The notes under the pieces: model-generated
What the model was told of the DNA's origin: nothing
Databases searched by the model: none
Seen by the model: the letters and a program-made list of their open reading frames with translations, nothing else
Program-made: the position numbers and the translations under genes
Assembly: GCA_034440615.1 (NCBI GenBank)
Contig: JAOTOM010005186.1
Location: forward strand, 434,001-498,000
DNA length: 64,000 nt
From: Ashinkailepas kermadecensis
Lineage: Eukaryota; Arthropoda; Thecostraca; Neolepadidae
Direction: 5' to 3'
Part shown: positions 43,884 through 54,762 of the stretch, piece after piece
How the letters are laid out: each line of letters starts with the position of its first letter
How positions within the stretch are numbered: the stretch's first letter is position 1

Positions 43884-44831
43884 CAGGGGCTGATCCAGTG
43901 ATTATCATTGGGGAGGGGGCACATTTCTTTTGAGAGGCCTTCGGCGGAAAACTTCGCTAATTGGGGGAGGGGTACACTGGAGCATACTTAAGGGGCACTT
44001 TTCGTCCCCAAGGAGAGCATTTTTATCTGAGAGATGCGCTTGTGGCTAACAAATCTGTTGAGCATAGAGTGGGGAGGATGCACACTGGTCTTCCTGGATG
44101 GGTGCTTTCCCCGACCGGTGGGGCACCACCTTTTCATAAGGGGAAGGGGATGGGCTACAGCTCGCCGCTTGCAGCAGACGGAGCTCGAACGAAGACTGGC
44201 GACCAGCCGGCGACGCCCGACGCTATTAGCCACGAGACAGGTCACATAGATGTCATTCATACTCTGTCATCAGCATCCTGCACGGCTCAAACAGTAGGAC
44301 AAAATGGAGGAAGCCTCTGTCTCACACTTGTTCATGCCAGCAAAACAGTGTACGAGTTAGATAAAAAGGTGCCCCTGTGAGATGATCAGGCGCTAGAGTA
44401 CACCCCCTTCCCACTGAACGGATTTTCAGCCGAAAGCACTCAGAGCAAACGTGTCCCCCATATGGTGAATCCTCGATCCGCGCCTGAAATATACGATGTT
44501 TGTTCGACTTGGGTGTTTGGTTCAATTGCAAGCATTTAAGAAACTGGTTCGTGCCAAGGCTCTGCGGGTAAGTTATGACGGGACAGCTAGGTCCATTGGC
44601 GATGAGAAGCCAACAGGGTAAGCGTAATGTCGATCAAACTCCCACCCCTGGTAATACGGCGGTAATGTGTAATGTCCGATGTCAGGGGCGGTCCCCCTTC
44701 CCCAAATATAGATCGATACACGATTTTCACCCCCGAAGACACCCCTTCAGGGACATTCGCAGCGGCGCCCCAAAGATAAATTAGTGCCCCTTCAGGCGAA
44801 TATTCCGACGATATTACTGGATCCGCCCCTG
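43884..44831. mobile_element. Non-autonomous DNA element with CAGGGGCxGATCCAG ends
   Basis: The left end CAGGGGCTGATCCAGTG and right end CTGGATCCGCCCCTG are inverted repeats of about 16 bp. Such CAGGGGC termini are common on hAT-like elements, but no 8-bp target duplication was seen, so the class is uncertain. Internal ORFs up to 139 codons show no transposase motif. Related ends occur near 37895 and 45168. Confidence 0.6.
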
Positions 44832-44849
44832 CCCCCACTAGATAATTCC

Positions 44850-45005
44850 GAGTGGTCTAGGGGTAAGATGCTCGTCTCACAATCGAAAGGTTGTTGGTTC
44901 AAGTCTCACCTGTCGCTACTCTTCGCCCGCGACCAATCGGCGTGAGAGATTGGCGACGCTACATGACCCAACGGTCGACGTGTCGTAAAACCAATAACCA
45001 ACCAA
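44850..45005 (+). mobile_element. tRNA-derived SINE, family A
   Basis: Same head, body and tail as the copy at 43553. A perfect 15-bp duplication CCACTAGATAATTCC lies at 44835-44849 and 45006-45020. It landed at the right edge of the 43.9-44.8 kb element. Confidence 0.96.
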
Positions 45006-45019
45006 CCACTAGATAATTC

Positions 45020-45940
45020 CCACTGGGGGGCCTGTTTCAAGTATTGCCTGAGTGACAGGTAGATATTAAGCCATCATCCTCACTATTTGGTCAAATCAGG
45101 TGCATCTTCTTCAATAAAAAAGCTGAAAATAAAATAAACACTATCGGTCGTCTAATGCACTTTCTATATCCGCCCCTGCCCAGCCCATATAGAGCCGTTC
45201 ATTAGTAAATTTGTGATGGATTATGATCGGAAAATTCCATAGAAACCTAAAAAGAGACTCGTCATGAAATAAAACATTTCTTGTAGGAGATATATTCCAT
45301 TCATTAAAGTGTTCGTGAAACTAGACATATGGTATTGATAATCATACACAACCATATTTTCGTGTTCGGAATACGGCACCCCACCACGAAATAGTTATCT
45401 GTTTTAAAGTTGCTCTTTGTGAGTGGTTAGAGGATTTTAATCGAAAGGAACTGTATGAATATGCATCACTTGTTCATTTCTGCATTCGGTAACACCTTAC
45501 AATTACTGGTTCGGCCGTGCAGAAGCAGCAGTAGAACTATTTGTTGCATGATGTCTTAAGTGTTTGGCACCCCCCCCCTCTTCCCGTATTTCAGGGGCAA
45601 TTGTGATTTATATCAATCATCCTAGGTTTCTTATTGTTGGGTCATGTTTGAATAGCATGATGCTAAGTAAGATAGATATAGTATGTTCAGATCAATATGG
45701 ACTTTATTGTTATAGGAACCAAAAATGGCAGCCAGGCAGTGTACATGGGCGGTATGCAAGGCTAGAAAAACAGGCTGTTGGCTGTATGATTAAGATAGCA
45801 TTGTGATGCATTTGAATGTGGTTCTGTATTACTTCCTGTGTTACATTTTAAATTGTCAAATTATTTTCAGGTATCTTCACTTGCTCTGTTTTATTCTCCA
45901 ATCAATGTTGCTGAAGTGGATGCTGTAAGAGTCACATTGG
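45020..45940. other. Region upstream of the RRM-MYND-Tudor gene
   Basis: The right part of the TA-flanked DNA element up to 45586, then AT-rich sequence. A possible 3' splice site TTATTTTCAG at 45861-45870 hints at a 5' UTR exon ahead of the start codon, but none was located. Confidence 0.4.
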
Positions 45941-45967
45941 TTAATGGTCTACTTGAGAGCACACAAG

Positions 45968-46060
45968 ATGGATCAAGCCTGGCAGATGGAAGAAAATGAT
46001 GATGAGATGGACAATAATACTCTTCTTCTGGTGCATGGTGTTCATCCAGCATTGTCAAAG
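45968..46060 (+). CDS. RRM-MYND-Tudor gene exon 1: start and RRM strand 1
   Basis: It reads MDQAWQMEENDDEMDNNT and then LLLVHGVHPALSK, an acidic leader followed by RRM strand beta-1 (RNP2-like LLLVHGV) and the start of helix 1. The ATG at 45968 has a good context (AAG ATG G). Another in-frame ATG at 45944 would add eight residues; the frame closes upstream at a TAA at 45926. The donor is AAG|GTGAGG, phase 0, joining EALKNQF in the next exon. It lies in AT-rich surroundings. Confidence 0.75.
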
Positions 46061-47284
46061 GTGAGGTGATGAGATGTGTAATGAATTTTGACCATATATA
46101 TGACTAGGTTTGTGTCAGAAATATTATATTGGATCTGCATTGTGTGGAAGATTTCATCAGGCTTTTTCGTATCATACTTCAAGAAAAAATATTGGCGAAC
46201 TTTCACATTTTTTTTACAGGATATGGCACCTAACTCCAGTGGGAAGTAATATTTTCTCTGAAGGTAGTCCGAGAAGCTAAAGGAATATTTTCATTCATTT
46301 GGAACTAGGGTTAGAAACATGGCTATGTCTTGAATGTTTGCTATCCAGAACGTTTTCCTCTCCAAGCAATTGTCCTCTAATTTGTTGCCAAAGGATGTAT
46401 TGAGTTGTTTGAAAATGACTATGAACTCATTTATGTTTCATAAGCCGGCAAAAAACTGACCCAGAAGTACAAAAATGAGTTGTGGATGTCAGAAGCAGAA
46501 ACAAAATTATCCTTCAACCTGGAATGACACAATTTTCTCTCACAATCCATGATCTCAAAACAAATCCACCTTGCCCAAATCCAACCTTCTTGAGACGGAA
46601 ATTCTGTTTCTCCTGCATTGCCAGTCCCACCACTAGCAATAAATTTGTGTGGGAGACTCCCAACACTAAGGCACTCCCTCAGCTATATTTCTCATAAATG
46701 AACCCATGTCTTCTCCTGTACTCTTCTGCCTGTTCATTGGATGATTTGCCCTTCTTTGCTATATGACTGCATGGTCCAATGCTAATTTCATGTACAGTGA
46801 CTCCGTTCATATGATGACTTCGTCCCCCTTATTTTCACGGTGACTGCTTCTTGTGCTGCAATTGCATAACCTCGTTTGGGTACGTCACAGGAACATCTGT
46901 GGGGGAAATGTGGATTACGTGAATAGTTGATGGTAAACTATGTTGCATTTGTGCAGTGTTTGTCTCGAATGGAAGAGGCAGTGTTGGGCGAAGAGCACAA
47001 AGATATTACTAAGTACATCAAAGCATAAAGCCTTTGTTTGTCTTATCTCTCAATATTAATTTTTATTGCATTATTTTTCAACTTAATGACGTGGAGGAAA
47101 TTGTTCTCACATGTGGGGATTGGATTTAGGCTTTATGACGCACTCAGTAGCTGAGGCCCTTTGGCTTCTTACATGTGGAATGTGGATTCACCAGTAAGCA
47201 AACCATTAATTCCCATTAAATGGCTAATGTTGCCCATCATCGTAATGATGGTCTGGCCTGAAGTTGGGATCCCTTGCTTCACAG

Positions 47285-47391
47285 GAGGCTCTCAAGAACC
47301 AGTTCATCCGCTTTGGAGATGTAGTCTCTGCAAATGTCACTATCAACAGTCGCGGAAGTCCGATGGGGTTCGTGCAAATGAAGTCGAGAAG
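47285..47391 (+). CDS. RRM-MYND-Tudor gene exon 2: RRM core
   Basis: It reads EALKNQFIRFGDVVSANVTI, then NSRGSPMGFVQMKSR. This is RRM helix 1 (F-x-x-F-G), strand 2 (V-x-x-A-x-V) and strand 3 with an RNP1-like GSPMGFVQM. The acceptor is TGCTTCACAG, phase 0, and the donor is AG|GTAAGA, phase 2. The exon is short and was found through the join: LSK/EALKNQF upstream and SR/R-DCTAAIAGLNG downstream both read as a continuous RRM. Confidence 0.8.
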
Positions 47392-47627
47392 GTAAGATGC
47401 AGGGATATATGTCAGGAGGATGGCAGGGGGCTCTGTGGAATAAAGTCCAGCTCAGGACAATATGTTACAAGCAGAAGATGATTTTTTTTTAAAGGATTTG
47501 GAAGAGTGAAGATGTTTCGTTCTGTTAATTTTCTAATGCAGTGTAATAAGTTCCTATGTCATAGGGCAATTTGCATTAGGTGTGCATGTGATAGGATATG
47601 CTGCCAGTATGTAAGCTATCTTGACCT

Positions 47628-48120
47628 GTGATGGTGAGCTCCGACCATGCCCTGACCTGTGTGATGGTGACCTCTGATGGTGATCTCCGATCATGACCTG
47701 ACTTGTAACTGTAAGCTCCGACAGTGTCCTGACCTGTGACGGTGACCTCCGACAGTGCCCTGACCTGTGTGACGGTGACCTCTGACGGTGATCTCCGATC
47801 ATGACCTGACTTGTAACCGTGAGCTCCGACAGTGTCCTGACCTGTGACAGTGACCTCAGACCGTGTCCTGATCTGTGAAAGTGACCTCAGACCGTGCCCT
47901 GACCTGTGTGACGGTGACCTCTGGCGGTGATCGCCGATCGTGACCTGACCTGTAATGATGAGGTCCGACAGTTTCCTGACCTGTGACGGTGACCTCGGAC
48001 CGTGTCCTGTCCTGTGTGACGGTGACCTCCGATCGTGACCTGACCTGTAACGGTGAGGTCCGACCGTTTCCTGGCCTGTGACGGTGACCTCGGACCGTGT
48101 CCTGCCCTGTGTGACGGCGA
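47628..48120 (+). repeat. 31-bp minisatellite resembling the next exon's 3' splice site
   Basis: About 15 units such as TGTGACGGTGACCTCCGACA G, some 46 bp long. The real acceptor of exon 3 reads TGTGACGGCGACCGTCGCCG ACAG, so the array looks derived from, or blended into, the splice site. Confidence 0.85.
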
Positions 48121-48133
48121 CCGTCGCCGACAG

Positions 48134-48266
48134 GGACTGCACGGCAGCTATCGCCGGTCTGAACGGCCACGCGCCGCTCCACTGGACAGTGCAGCTGAGC
48201 CGCCCCGCCGTCGAGATGGCGCGCCGGCGCAAGCTGCGCCAGGAGGCGCGCCAGTTCGAGGAGGAG
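48134..48266 (+). CDS. RRM-MYND-Tudor gene exon 3: end of RRM and basic helix
   Basis: It reads DCTAAIAGLNGHAPLHW, then TVQLSRPAVEMARRRKL and RQEARQFEEE. The first part is RRM helix 2 (A-I-x-x-L-N-G) and strand 4. The second is a strongly charged, probably coiled-coil segment. The acceptor is CCGTCGCCGACAG, phase 2, and the donor is GAG|GTGAGT, phase 0. The upstream intron ends in a 31-bp array whose units also contain CTCCGACAG, resembling this acceptor. Confidence 0.85.
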
Positions 48267-50012
48267 GTGAGTGGGACGCCACGTGGCGGACAGGTGTGTC
48301 GGCTCGGCGCGGCTGGCCGTCAGCCGTGGGCGCCCGCTCCGGCGCCGGCCGGCCGTGCTGGCGGATGTTGTGTATCGAAACACTGTGTCAATACAGCTGG
48401 TGTGGCAGGTGGGTGTCTCGAACATGTCGCGTATCTCGTGCCTCGAAATAGCGACTCGAAGCGGAGGTATTGGCCTTCAGGGAAGCAGGCCTCGTGAGTA
48501 GTAGCGGTAGTTTGTGCACAGGCTGGCGACGCCAGGTCAGTGACATGGCCGAGGCTGCTCAATGTGTCGCCTGGGTCGTCTGACTGGGGTTCAGTGCGTT
48601 CTGACGTGCCCTGGCTGATGGCGGCGGCGCTCTGTGTCGCTCACCATCCGGCAGGAAAGCAAATAGACCGTTAGGATCGTTAGGAGTTGTACAGTGTGAT
48701 AACCCCCACTCATGTTCCACGCGGGTTTACCCTGTGTATTTCTGGCATAGCTTGAGTCTTGGTCGTCCGTGCCTTCCTTCCGGGGGGCAGATGCTGTTCT
48801 TTCTTAGAAAATATAAAATGTGAAAATGTTGCAGGAATTTTGGGCCGAAATAATTAAACCCAAAGAACTGGGGACTTCTACAGCCCAAAGCCAGGCGGAC
48901 ATGGTGGCTTTCGGGACGGGAAGCTGTCTGTATCGGGCGAAGCTCTCGGTGTAGTATTCAGACGGGCACCAGTTTAACCGCTGGTGTCGCGGATTAGCGG
49001 TTTATTCATGTCATGATTGATGGTTATGCTGAGCCAAGCTGTGGCTGCAGGACTGTCCCGTAGCGGAAATATTCCGTCGTGACTTTGGGCGATTATTGTA
49101 AGCTTGAGGTGTACCGAGGTAACATAGCATACTACCTAAGCTACGACCATACCTACACCTGCAGTTGTTGGATCATGTCTGCCTTCGCATATGGACTTTC
49201 CCTTCCCTGTTCATATCGGTATTGTCCTTCCCCTGTTGATAATTGATTATGTTGGCCTCTACCCATGAATATCCTGGTGATGATGTTTGTGGCCATAAGC
49301 AGCTCATTGGACAATGCACACAGCGTCGAAATAATCCGTCGTGACTTGCGGCGACAATTGTTGTAGTGATCGATCGTTGTTCCATGCACCATACTACGGT
49401 GGGCTCCAGGGTTAAACAATGAGTTTTCGCTAGGTGTGCGATGTCAAGAAAGAGTACAGGGGATGTCAAGAAGGAATATGTGAGGAAATAGAAATTCGCC
49501 ATGATCTAGGTCATTCACAATGCTTTGTTGGACTTCTGTAAGCTCCATCAGAAAACTAGGGGTAATTGTATTGCAGATCGCACCGTAGATAAGTCGCAGT
49601 ATCTGGAATTGCATCCCGAGGTGTGGATGTTGCACAATGTTGCATTAATGTTGCATAATTGCGCAATGTTGCGTAATAGTGAGCATGCACATGATAGTTC
49701 TGAAGTTACAAACACAATGCCGCTTTGACACGAAAAGCATACTGCCTAAGCATCCATCTGTAAACAGGATACTACAATTTAGTGGGAAAGGATGTCGATT
49801 CAGTATTCGATAAGTGGTCTGTTCCATCCATTTCTTCCTGAAAAAGCATCACTGCCGTGCTCAGTACGCCAAGGTACAATGATAAATCGTCGCAACAAGA
49901 GCGGCCACCGGCGCGCCGACGGCCGAGCCCAGCGGACGGCACGCGGCGCCACCAGGTCGGCGTGACGCTGGCCGTGACGGTGGCCGTGACGAGCTCGGGG
50001 TCTGCTCGGCAG
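48267..50012. other. Tudor-gene intron 3, nothing recognised
   Basis: Unique sequence, with a short GTTGCATAATGTTGC-type repeat at 49628-49672. Confidence 0.5.
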
Positions 50013-50080
50013 ATGCGCCCGATCCGAGAGGCCAAGCAGCGTGAGTTCGCCGAGCACCAGCAGAACATGCTCCGGCTGAC
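50013..50080 (+). CDS. RRM-MYND-Tudor gene exon 4: charged helix
   Basis: It reads MRPIREAKQREFAEHQQN and then MLRLT, continuing the Glu/Arg-rich helix of exon 3. The acceptor is TGCTCGGCAG, phase 0. The donor is CTGAC|GTAAGT, a near-perfect match, phase 2. The composition fits its neighbours, but the peptide is too short to be diagnostic alone. Confidence 0.65.
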
Positions 50081-50467
50081 GTAAGTCAACAGCTGGCGCG
50101 CCTTTCAACAACACCAGCCGTGTTTAAACAGCCGTCAGCTGCCTTTCGGCCGGGGAGGCTCGTCCGCCAGCCTGTGGCGTCAGTCGAGTGAACCGGGCGG
50201 CGTTATAGCAGCTGGGTCAGACACGCTATCCGTGGATATTTGCGATGGTGGCTTGTCCAGGTGGGGCACGATTTGGTGGTAGGCTGGTGGCAGGCTGGTG
50301 GCTTAGACGGGGCGCCGGCAACTAAGCTGGCAGCAGCACCAGATGGCTGCCGTTTTGAGGGGTGTCAATGATGAGGTGGGTGTGAGGTGTGCTGTCACTG
50401 TTGGCTCAGTGCCGGTCACCACTCGGCTGCCAGTGACGTCGCACAGTGACCCGCTCGGCTGCCGCAG

Positions 50468-50546
50468 GCGGGAGTTCACTGCCGGCCTGGCGCTCGACCC
50501 AGAGTCGGCCGCCGGTGACGGGGACGCGCCTACACACACGCCACTG
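50468..50546 (+). CDS. RRM-MYND-Tudor gene exon 5: linker (probable)
   Basis: It reads REFTAGLALDPESAAGDGDA, then PTHTPL, a loose acidic linker. The acceptor is GGCTGCCGCAG, phase 2 (codon AC/G), and the donor is CTG|GTGGGT, phase 0. It is supported by phase matching with exon 4 and exon 6 and by GC-rich codons. There is no domain, so it could be mis-bounded. Confidence 0.5.
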
Positions 50547-53235
50547 GTGGGTGTGCGTGCTCAGAGCGCCGGCGCAACGCCACGTGCAGGCTGCTCATAC
50601 ACAGGCGATGCTACCGAGGCTGTTTTGTCGCTCAGGCGAAATGTGGAGCGGGTGGCGTCCCAGCTCCGTTTTGACTCGGCTGCCCGTGGGTATGGACTGC
50701 GAAGATGGTAACATGTGTGAAAATGTTCCCTTCATTGATGCACACGTGCCTACGGTGTGATCAGTTTCATAGCGGATTCACTTCGCTCTTGCATATTTAC
50801 TTTATCAAGTGCGGAGGAGAAAATTCTGTCGATGACAGGCAGTGTGTGGGTGGGGGGGTCAGTGATACATTATTCGCGATATAGGGTGGAATATACCAGT
50901 TACTGAGCACTGAATCGACATCTTTTCCATGGAGTATCGACATCGTGCTTCTTGGGGCGTGTTTGTAAAGTCATCATGCCTCGTTTCTAACTATCCCGTT
51001 TATAAGCGTTATGCTAATGCTCACCATAACGGATTCGGGATCGTAATAACGAACATCCCGAAGCGCAATTCCAGGTTAATGAATGACCTATGATGTGCTA
51101 TGTTATACAATCCAGTTTATAGCATAGGTGTTTCTATAGTCGTCGTTAATATCGGTGTCCCCAAATTAGGAGTATCTCAAAACATGCAAAGTTTGAACAG
51201 TGATATGTACGCAATTGTCCCAAACTGAGTTTGCAGGACTTAACAATGCTTTAAGTAGCATTATTTCCATGGCGATTTTGACGTCCTGCTGTACTCGTTT
51301 CGATATCTCACACCTGACAAGAAATCATTATTTTAACACTGGTGGTGTTGAGAGGGCGGGGGGATTTCGCCAGCTTGACATCTCGGGAACTGAAGGGGGT
51401 GACAAAACCTTCAGTGTAGATCCTTCAGGTTCAAGGGAACTCTCTAACCTGGAGAATGAGGCATGTGACGGTCGCGACAGAGCAGTGGCTGAAATACCTG
51501 CCCCTGCTGGCCCGAACCGCGAGCATTTCTCCCGTTCAGCATTAGGTCGATAACCGCCACGGGGTCGAACCGCGTTTTGGGTGCCGACTTAGCTGACTTG
51601 GCTGTTTGACCACTTCACGGAGACCCTATGCTAAGGTCACTCCGCGCCAATCGAGCCGATTTTCACAAATTGGGTGCTGACGACTTGAACTATGGCACTG
51701 GTGTTGGGACCACCAAAAAAATGTCATCGCTGTGAATTTTGTGTCGCTGTCATCGCATCGTAACGGCGCCAAGAAATGCCATCCTCATCGAGTTCGATCG
51801 GGATCGGCACCGACTTTAAATTCAGGAGTTTCTGCCGGTTTTCAATAGCATTACACCACGTGACGTGCAAGACCTTCTTGCTTTGAAAGGCAAATAAATC
51901 AGCATTCCTTTGGAGTATTCCCTACTCCCACATGTAACGAATTTTTTGGGAGGTGAGATTCTGTTCCTAACGCTGCGCGTGCTAGAGTTCAGAAGTGTAT
52001 GTCCAACAGAGGGGTGTAAATTCCGTCACAGTCGTCATAATGTACTCTCATAGAAGTTATCGGTGATGGTTACGTAATTTGTCGCATGAAATAAAATAAA
52101 AGCTTGTGTACGTGTTCGTAGAGTTATACGATAAAATGTGCTGGAGTAGCGTGTCCATGTATATATATATATATATGCATATACACTAACAAAAACCAGT
52201 AATAAGAACAAATATGTGTTTGATTTGGTATAACTATAATCTGACGTGGACATCAACTTTAAGTTCAGGGTTAAGATAGTGTTTTTTTTCATTAAGTGTG
52301 AAATGGCGAAACAATTACAGTGGGATGTCGAAATTCGCAATGGAAGCAATTTCGCTTAAACTATCGTGTAAGTCCTTCTAGTTACATTTTAAACGCATAG
52401 CGCACACATAGTGAACATTTTTGGTTTATGTTGGGGAACACCTAACACAGGGATACCTATATTAACGAAAGCGATAACATTACCATATTATGAACAAATA
52501 GTTTGGTAAAACAGACCACACCATATGTAATCTCTTCACATGTAATTTTGCTATAAGATGTTATATGCTATAAGATGTATCACAACCCGCAATGGTAAGC
52601 ATACACAGGATATTTATACACGAGATACTGTTCGAAACGAACCATCGAGTCATAAAGAGATCAAGAAGCACCATGTCGATACTTCTTTGGGAAGCATGTC
52701 CATTCATTGTTCGAAAAGTACTATATTCCACCCTATTTCACGAATCAGTTATCACTGTTTAAGTTTAGTTTATCACATTAATAAATGACCATTATCCTAC
52801 CTCATCCGAGGTCAACCTGCCGAGAAGTCAGTAATATGGGATATTTACTTGACAAAAGGGTTTTTTTTTCCAGATTGGGGGCTACGTCTCCACATGCACT
52901 TAGACACTACGTCGGCTACCTCTCTGTTGGCCAGGCTCCAAAAGCTAATCTTGATTTAGAGTGGTGATGCCTCGACGAATTGCTTGCTGCCCCAAGACAA
53001 CCCTGTTCCATGCGACGTGCATTTCGATTCGTAAGGATGGACCATAGAAAGTCGGGTTGAGTGACCGCCATCCACTGCTCGTTCTACCTTGTCCTTGGCG
53101 TGTGAGTGGTGATAATGGCAAGTGTGTTCATGCACCGCTATTTTTCGGATCTGCTCCGAAGTTTATGGATGCCTTGTTGGGCAGGGATGTAGCTTCCTAG
53201 ATAGCATGTGTAGATACGGCGTGCGTATGACGACT
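50547..53235. other. Tudor-gene intron 5, nothing recognised
   Basis: AT-rich in its second half with a (TA)n run at 52158-52176. A 117-codon frame at 51200-51553 has no known domain. Confidence 0.5.
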
Positions 53236-53244
53236 AGTGGCGAT

Positions 53245-53447
53245 GCTGACCCTCAGACAGATGACTGGGACAGCAGCCCTGCTCTATATGTACCCTGTGG
53301 TGACTGGTGCTGACCCTCAGACAGAGGACCAGGTGTGGTGACTGGTGCTGACCCTCAGACAGAGGACCAGGTGTGGTGACTGATACTGACCCTCAGACAG
53401 AGGACCAGGTGTGGTGACTGATACTGACCCTCAGGCAGAGGACCAGG
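53245..53447 (+). repeat. 38-bp minisatellite of 3' splice site plus exon start, 5 copies
   Basis: Units CTGATACTGACCCTCAG/ACAGAGGACCAGG. AGs end at 53256, 53320, 53358, 53396 and 53434. The decoys at 53320, 53358 and 53396 run ACA GAG GAC CAG GTG TGG TGA, a stop at codon seven. Only the last, with GAC in place of GTG, enters the MYND exon. Confidence 0.93.
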
Positions 53448-53601
53448 ACAGCGGTGGTGGCGGATGGCCACTGGAGCCGGGACAACAGCCCTGCTCCGTC
53501 TGCACGCTGCCTACGTCCGGCTACTGCCCGCGCTGTCGAACCCCCTACTGCTGCCGCCAGTGTCAGACGGTCGACTGGGACAAGCACCAGCACACCTGCC
53601 A
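53435..53601 (+). CDS. RRM-MYND-Tudor gene exon 6: MYND zinc finger
   Basis: After an acidic, glycine-rich lead (AEDQDSGGGG) comes QPCSVCTLPTSGYCPRC and then CCRQCQTVDWDKHQHTC. This is the complete MYND pattern: C-x2-C, C-x2-C, C-x3-C and the closing W-x2-H-x3-C, eight zinc ligands in all. MYND fingers bind proline-rich partners. The acceptor after CCCTCAG at 53434 is the last of five similar ones. The donor CA|GTACGT, phase 2, is the first of about eight, because the DWxKHQHTC half of the finger and its donor are repeated downstream in 75-bp units. Splicing at a later donor would add extra half-fingers in frame. Confidence 0.88.
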
Positions 53602-54200
53602 GTACGTGACCCACCCCAACCCCACACACACGCGGTGTCAGACGGTCGACTGGGAGAAGCACCAGCACACCTGCTCGTACGTGACCCACCCCCACCCCAC
53701 ACACACGCAGTGTCAGACGGTCGACTGGGACAAGCACCAGCACACCTACGAGTACCCCCACCCCCACCCCACCACGTGTGTGTGGGGTGGGGTGGGTCAC
53801 GTATACGTGACCCACCCCCACCCCACACACACGCAGTGTCAGACGGTCGATTGGGACAAGCACCAGCACACCTGCCAGTACGTGACCCACCCCCACCCCA
53901 CACACGCAGTGTCAGACGGTCGACTGGGAGAAGCACTAGCACACCTGCGAGTACGTGACCCACCCCCACCCCCACCCCCACCCCACACACACGCAGTGTC
54001 AGACGGTCGACTGGGAGAAGCACCAGCACACCTGCTCGTACGTGACCCACCCCCACCCCACACACACGCAGTGTCAGACGGTCGACTGGGAGAAGCACCA
54101 GCACACCTGCCAGTACGTGACCCACCCCCACCCCACACACACGCAGTGTCAGACGGTCGACTGGGAGAAGCACCAGCACACCTGCGAGTACGTGACCCAC
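53561..54200 (+). repeat. 75-bp minisatellite of MYND exon end plus 5' splice site, 8 copies
   Basis: Each unit has TGTCAGACGGTCGACTGGGA, AAGCACCAGCACACCTGC, a GTACGTGACC donor and a C/A-rich spacer. As 75 is a multiple of three, several copies stay in frame and would encode CQTVDWEKHQHTC half-fingers if exonised. The third unit's spacer is expanded and contains a palindrome. Confidence 0.95.
53776..53832. repeat. 57-bp palindrome inside the MYND array
   Basis: GTGTGTGTGGGGTGGGGTGG, GTCAC, GTATAC and then the complement of the arm, with one extra C. An inverted partial unit has been joined to a direct one. Confidence 0.85.
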
Positions 54201-54762
54201 CACGCTCATCCATCACGCTACATCCATCACGCTAAGCTGACAAATCACCGGCAATACGGGCGCAGAGGTGTGCTTTTTTTTGCTGCCATTCTGCGTTGGT
54301 TGCCCATATTTAAACGTGCTGCAAATCCTTCCCCATGCGTCATAGCATATTGGGCCAGTTGCCGGCTGACCATCTCAGTCCGAGGCAAAAGCTCTCACGT
54401 TTAGTGACATGTTGATGCCTTACTAAGACAAGGGAGGTAAAGATGTCAGAAGTGTACCAACTGAGCCATCGGGATGGCGGTCCCGGTGAGGTTATGTCTG
54501 GATAAACTTACCGCATACACGACAATGCGTTGTTGAGTTAGCTTGAATGCCTGAACTGACGTTCACGTGTTTCTATGTTTGAATGAAGAACTAGCTAACG
54601 GAAGGGATCTCATTCAACAACCGGCCTGCTAGCTTCGAAAAGCGATTGGGATGCGAGTCGTCCAAGTTCACGTTGTCCGATCTGGAAATGTGACGCGCAA
54701 TGATGTGTTGGCGACATGTGACCTGATGTCGTGACCCTGAACCTGTGACCATGTCCCGGCAG

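Larger units (their letters stand above)
43144..45586. mobile_element. DNA transposon remnant with TA duplication, carrying nested insertions
   Basis: The left end GGGGAAGAGGGGGGTATCCG and the right end (reverse complement CGGGAAGAGGGGGGGGGTGC) form terminal inverted repeats, each bordered outside by TA. A TA target fits the Tc1/mariner/pogo type. No transposase was recognised. Two family-A SINEs and the 43.9-44.8 kb element lie inside. Confidence 0.7.
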
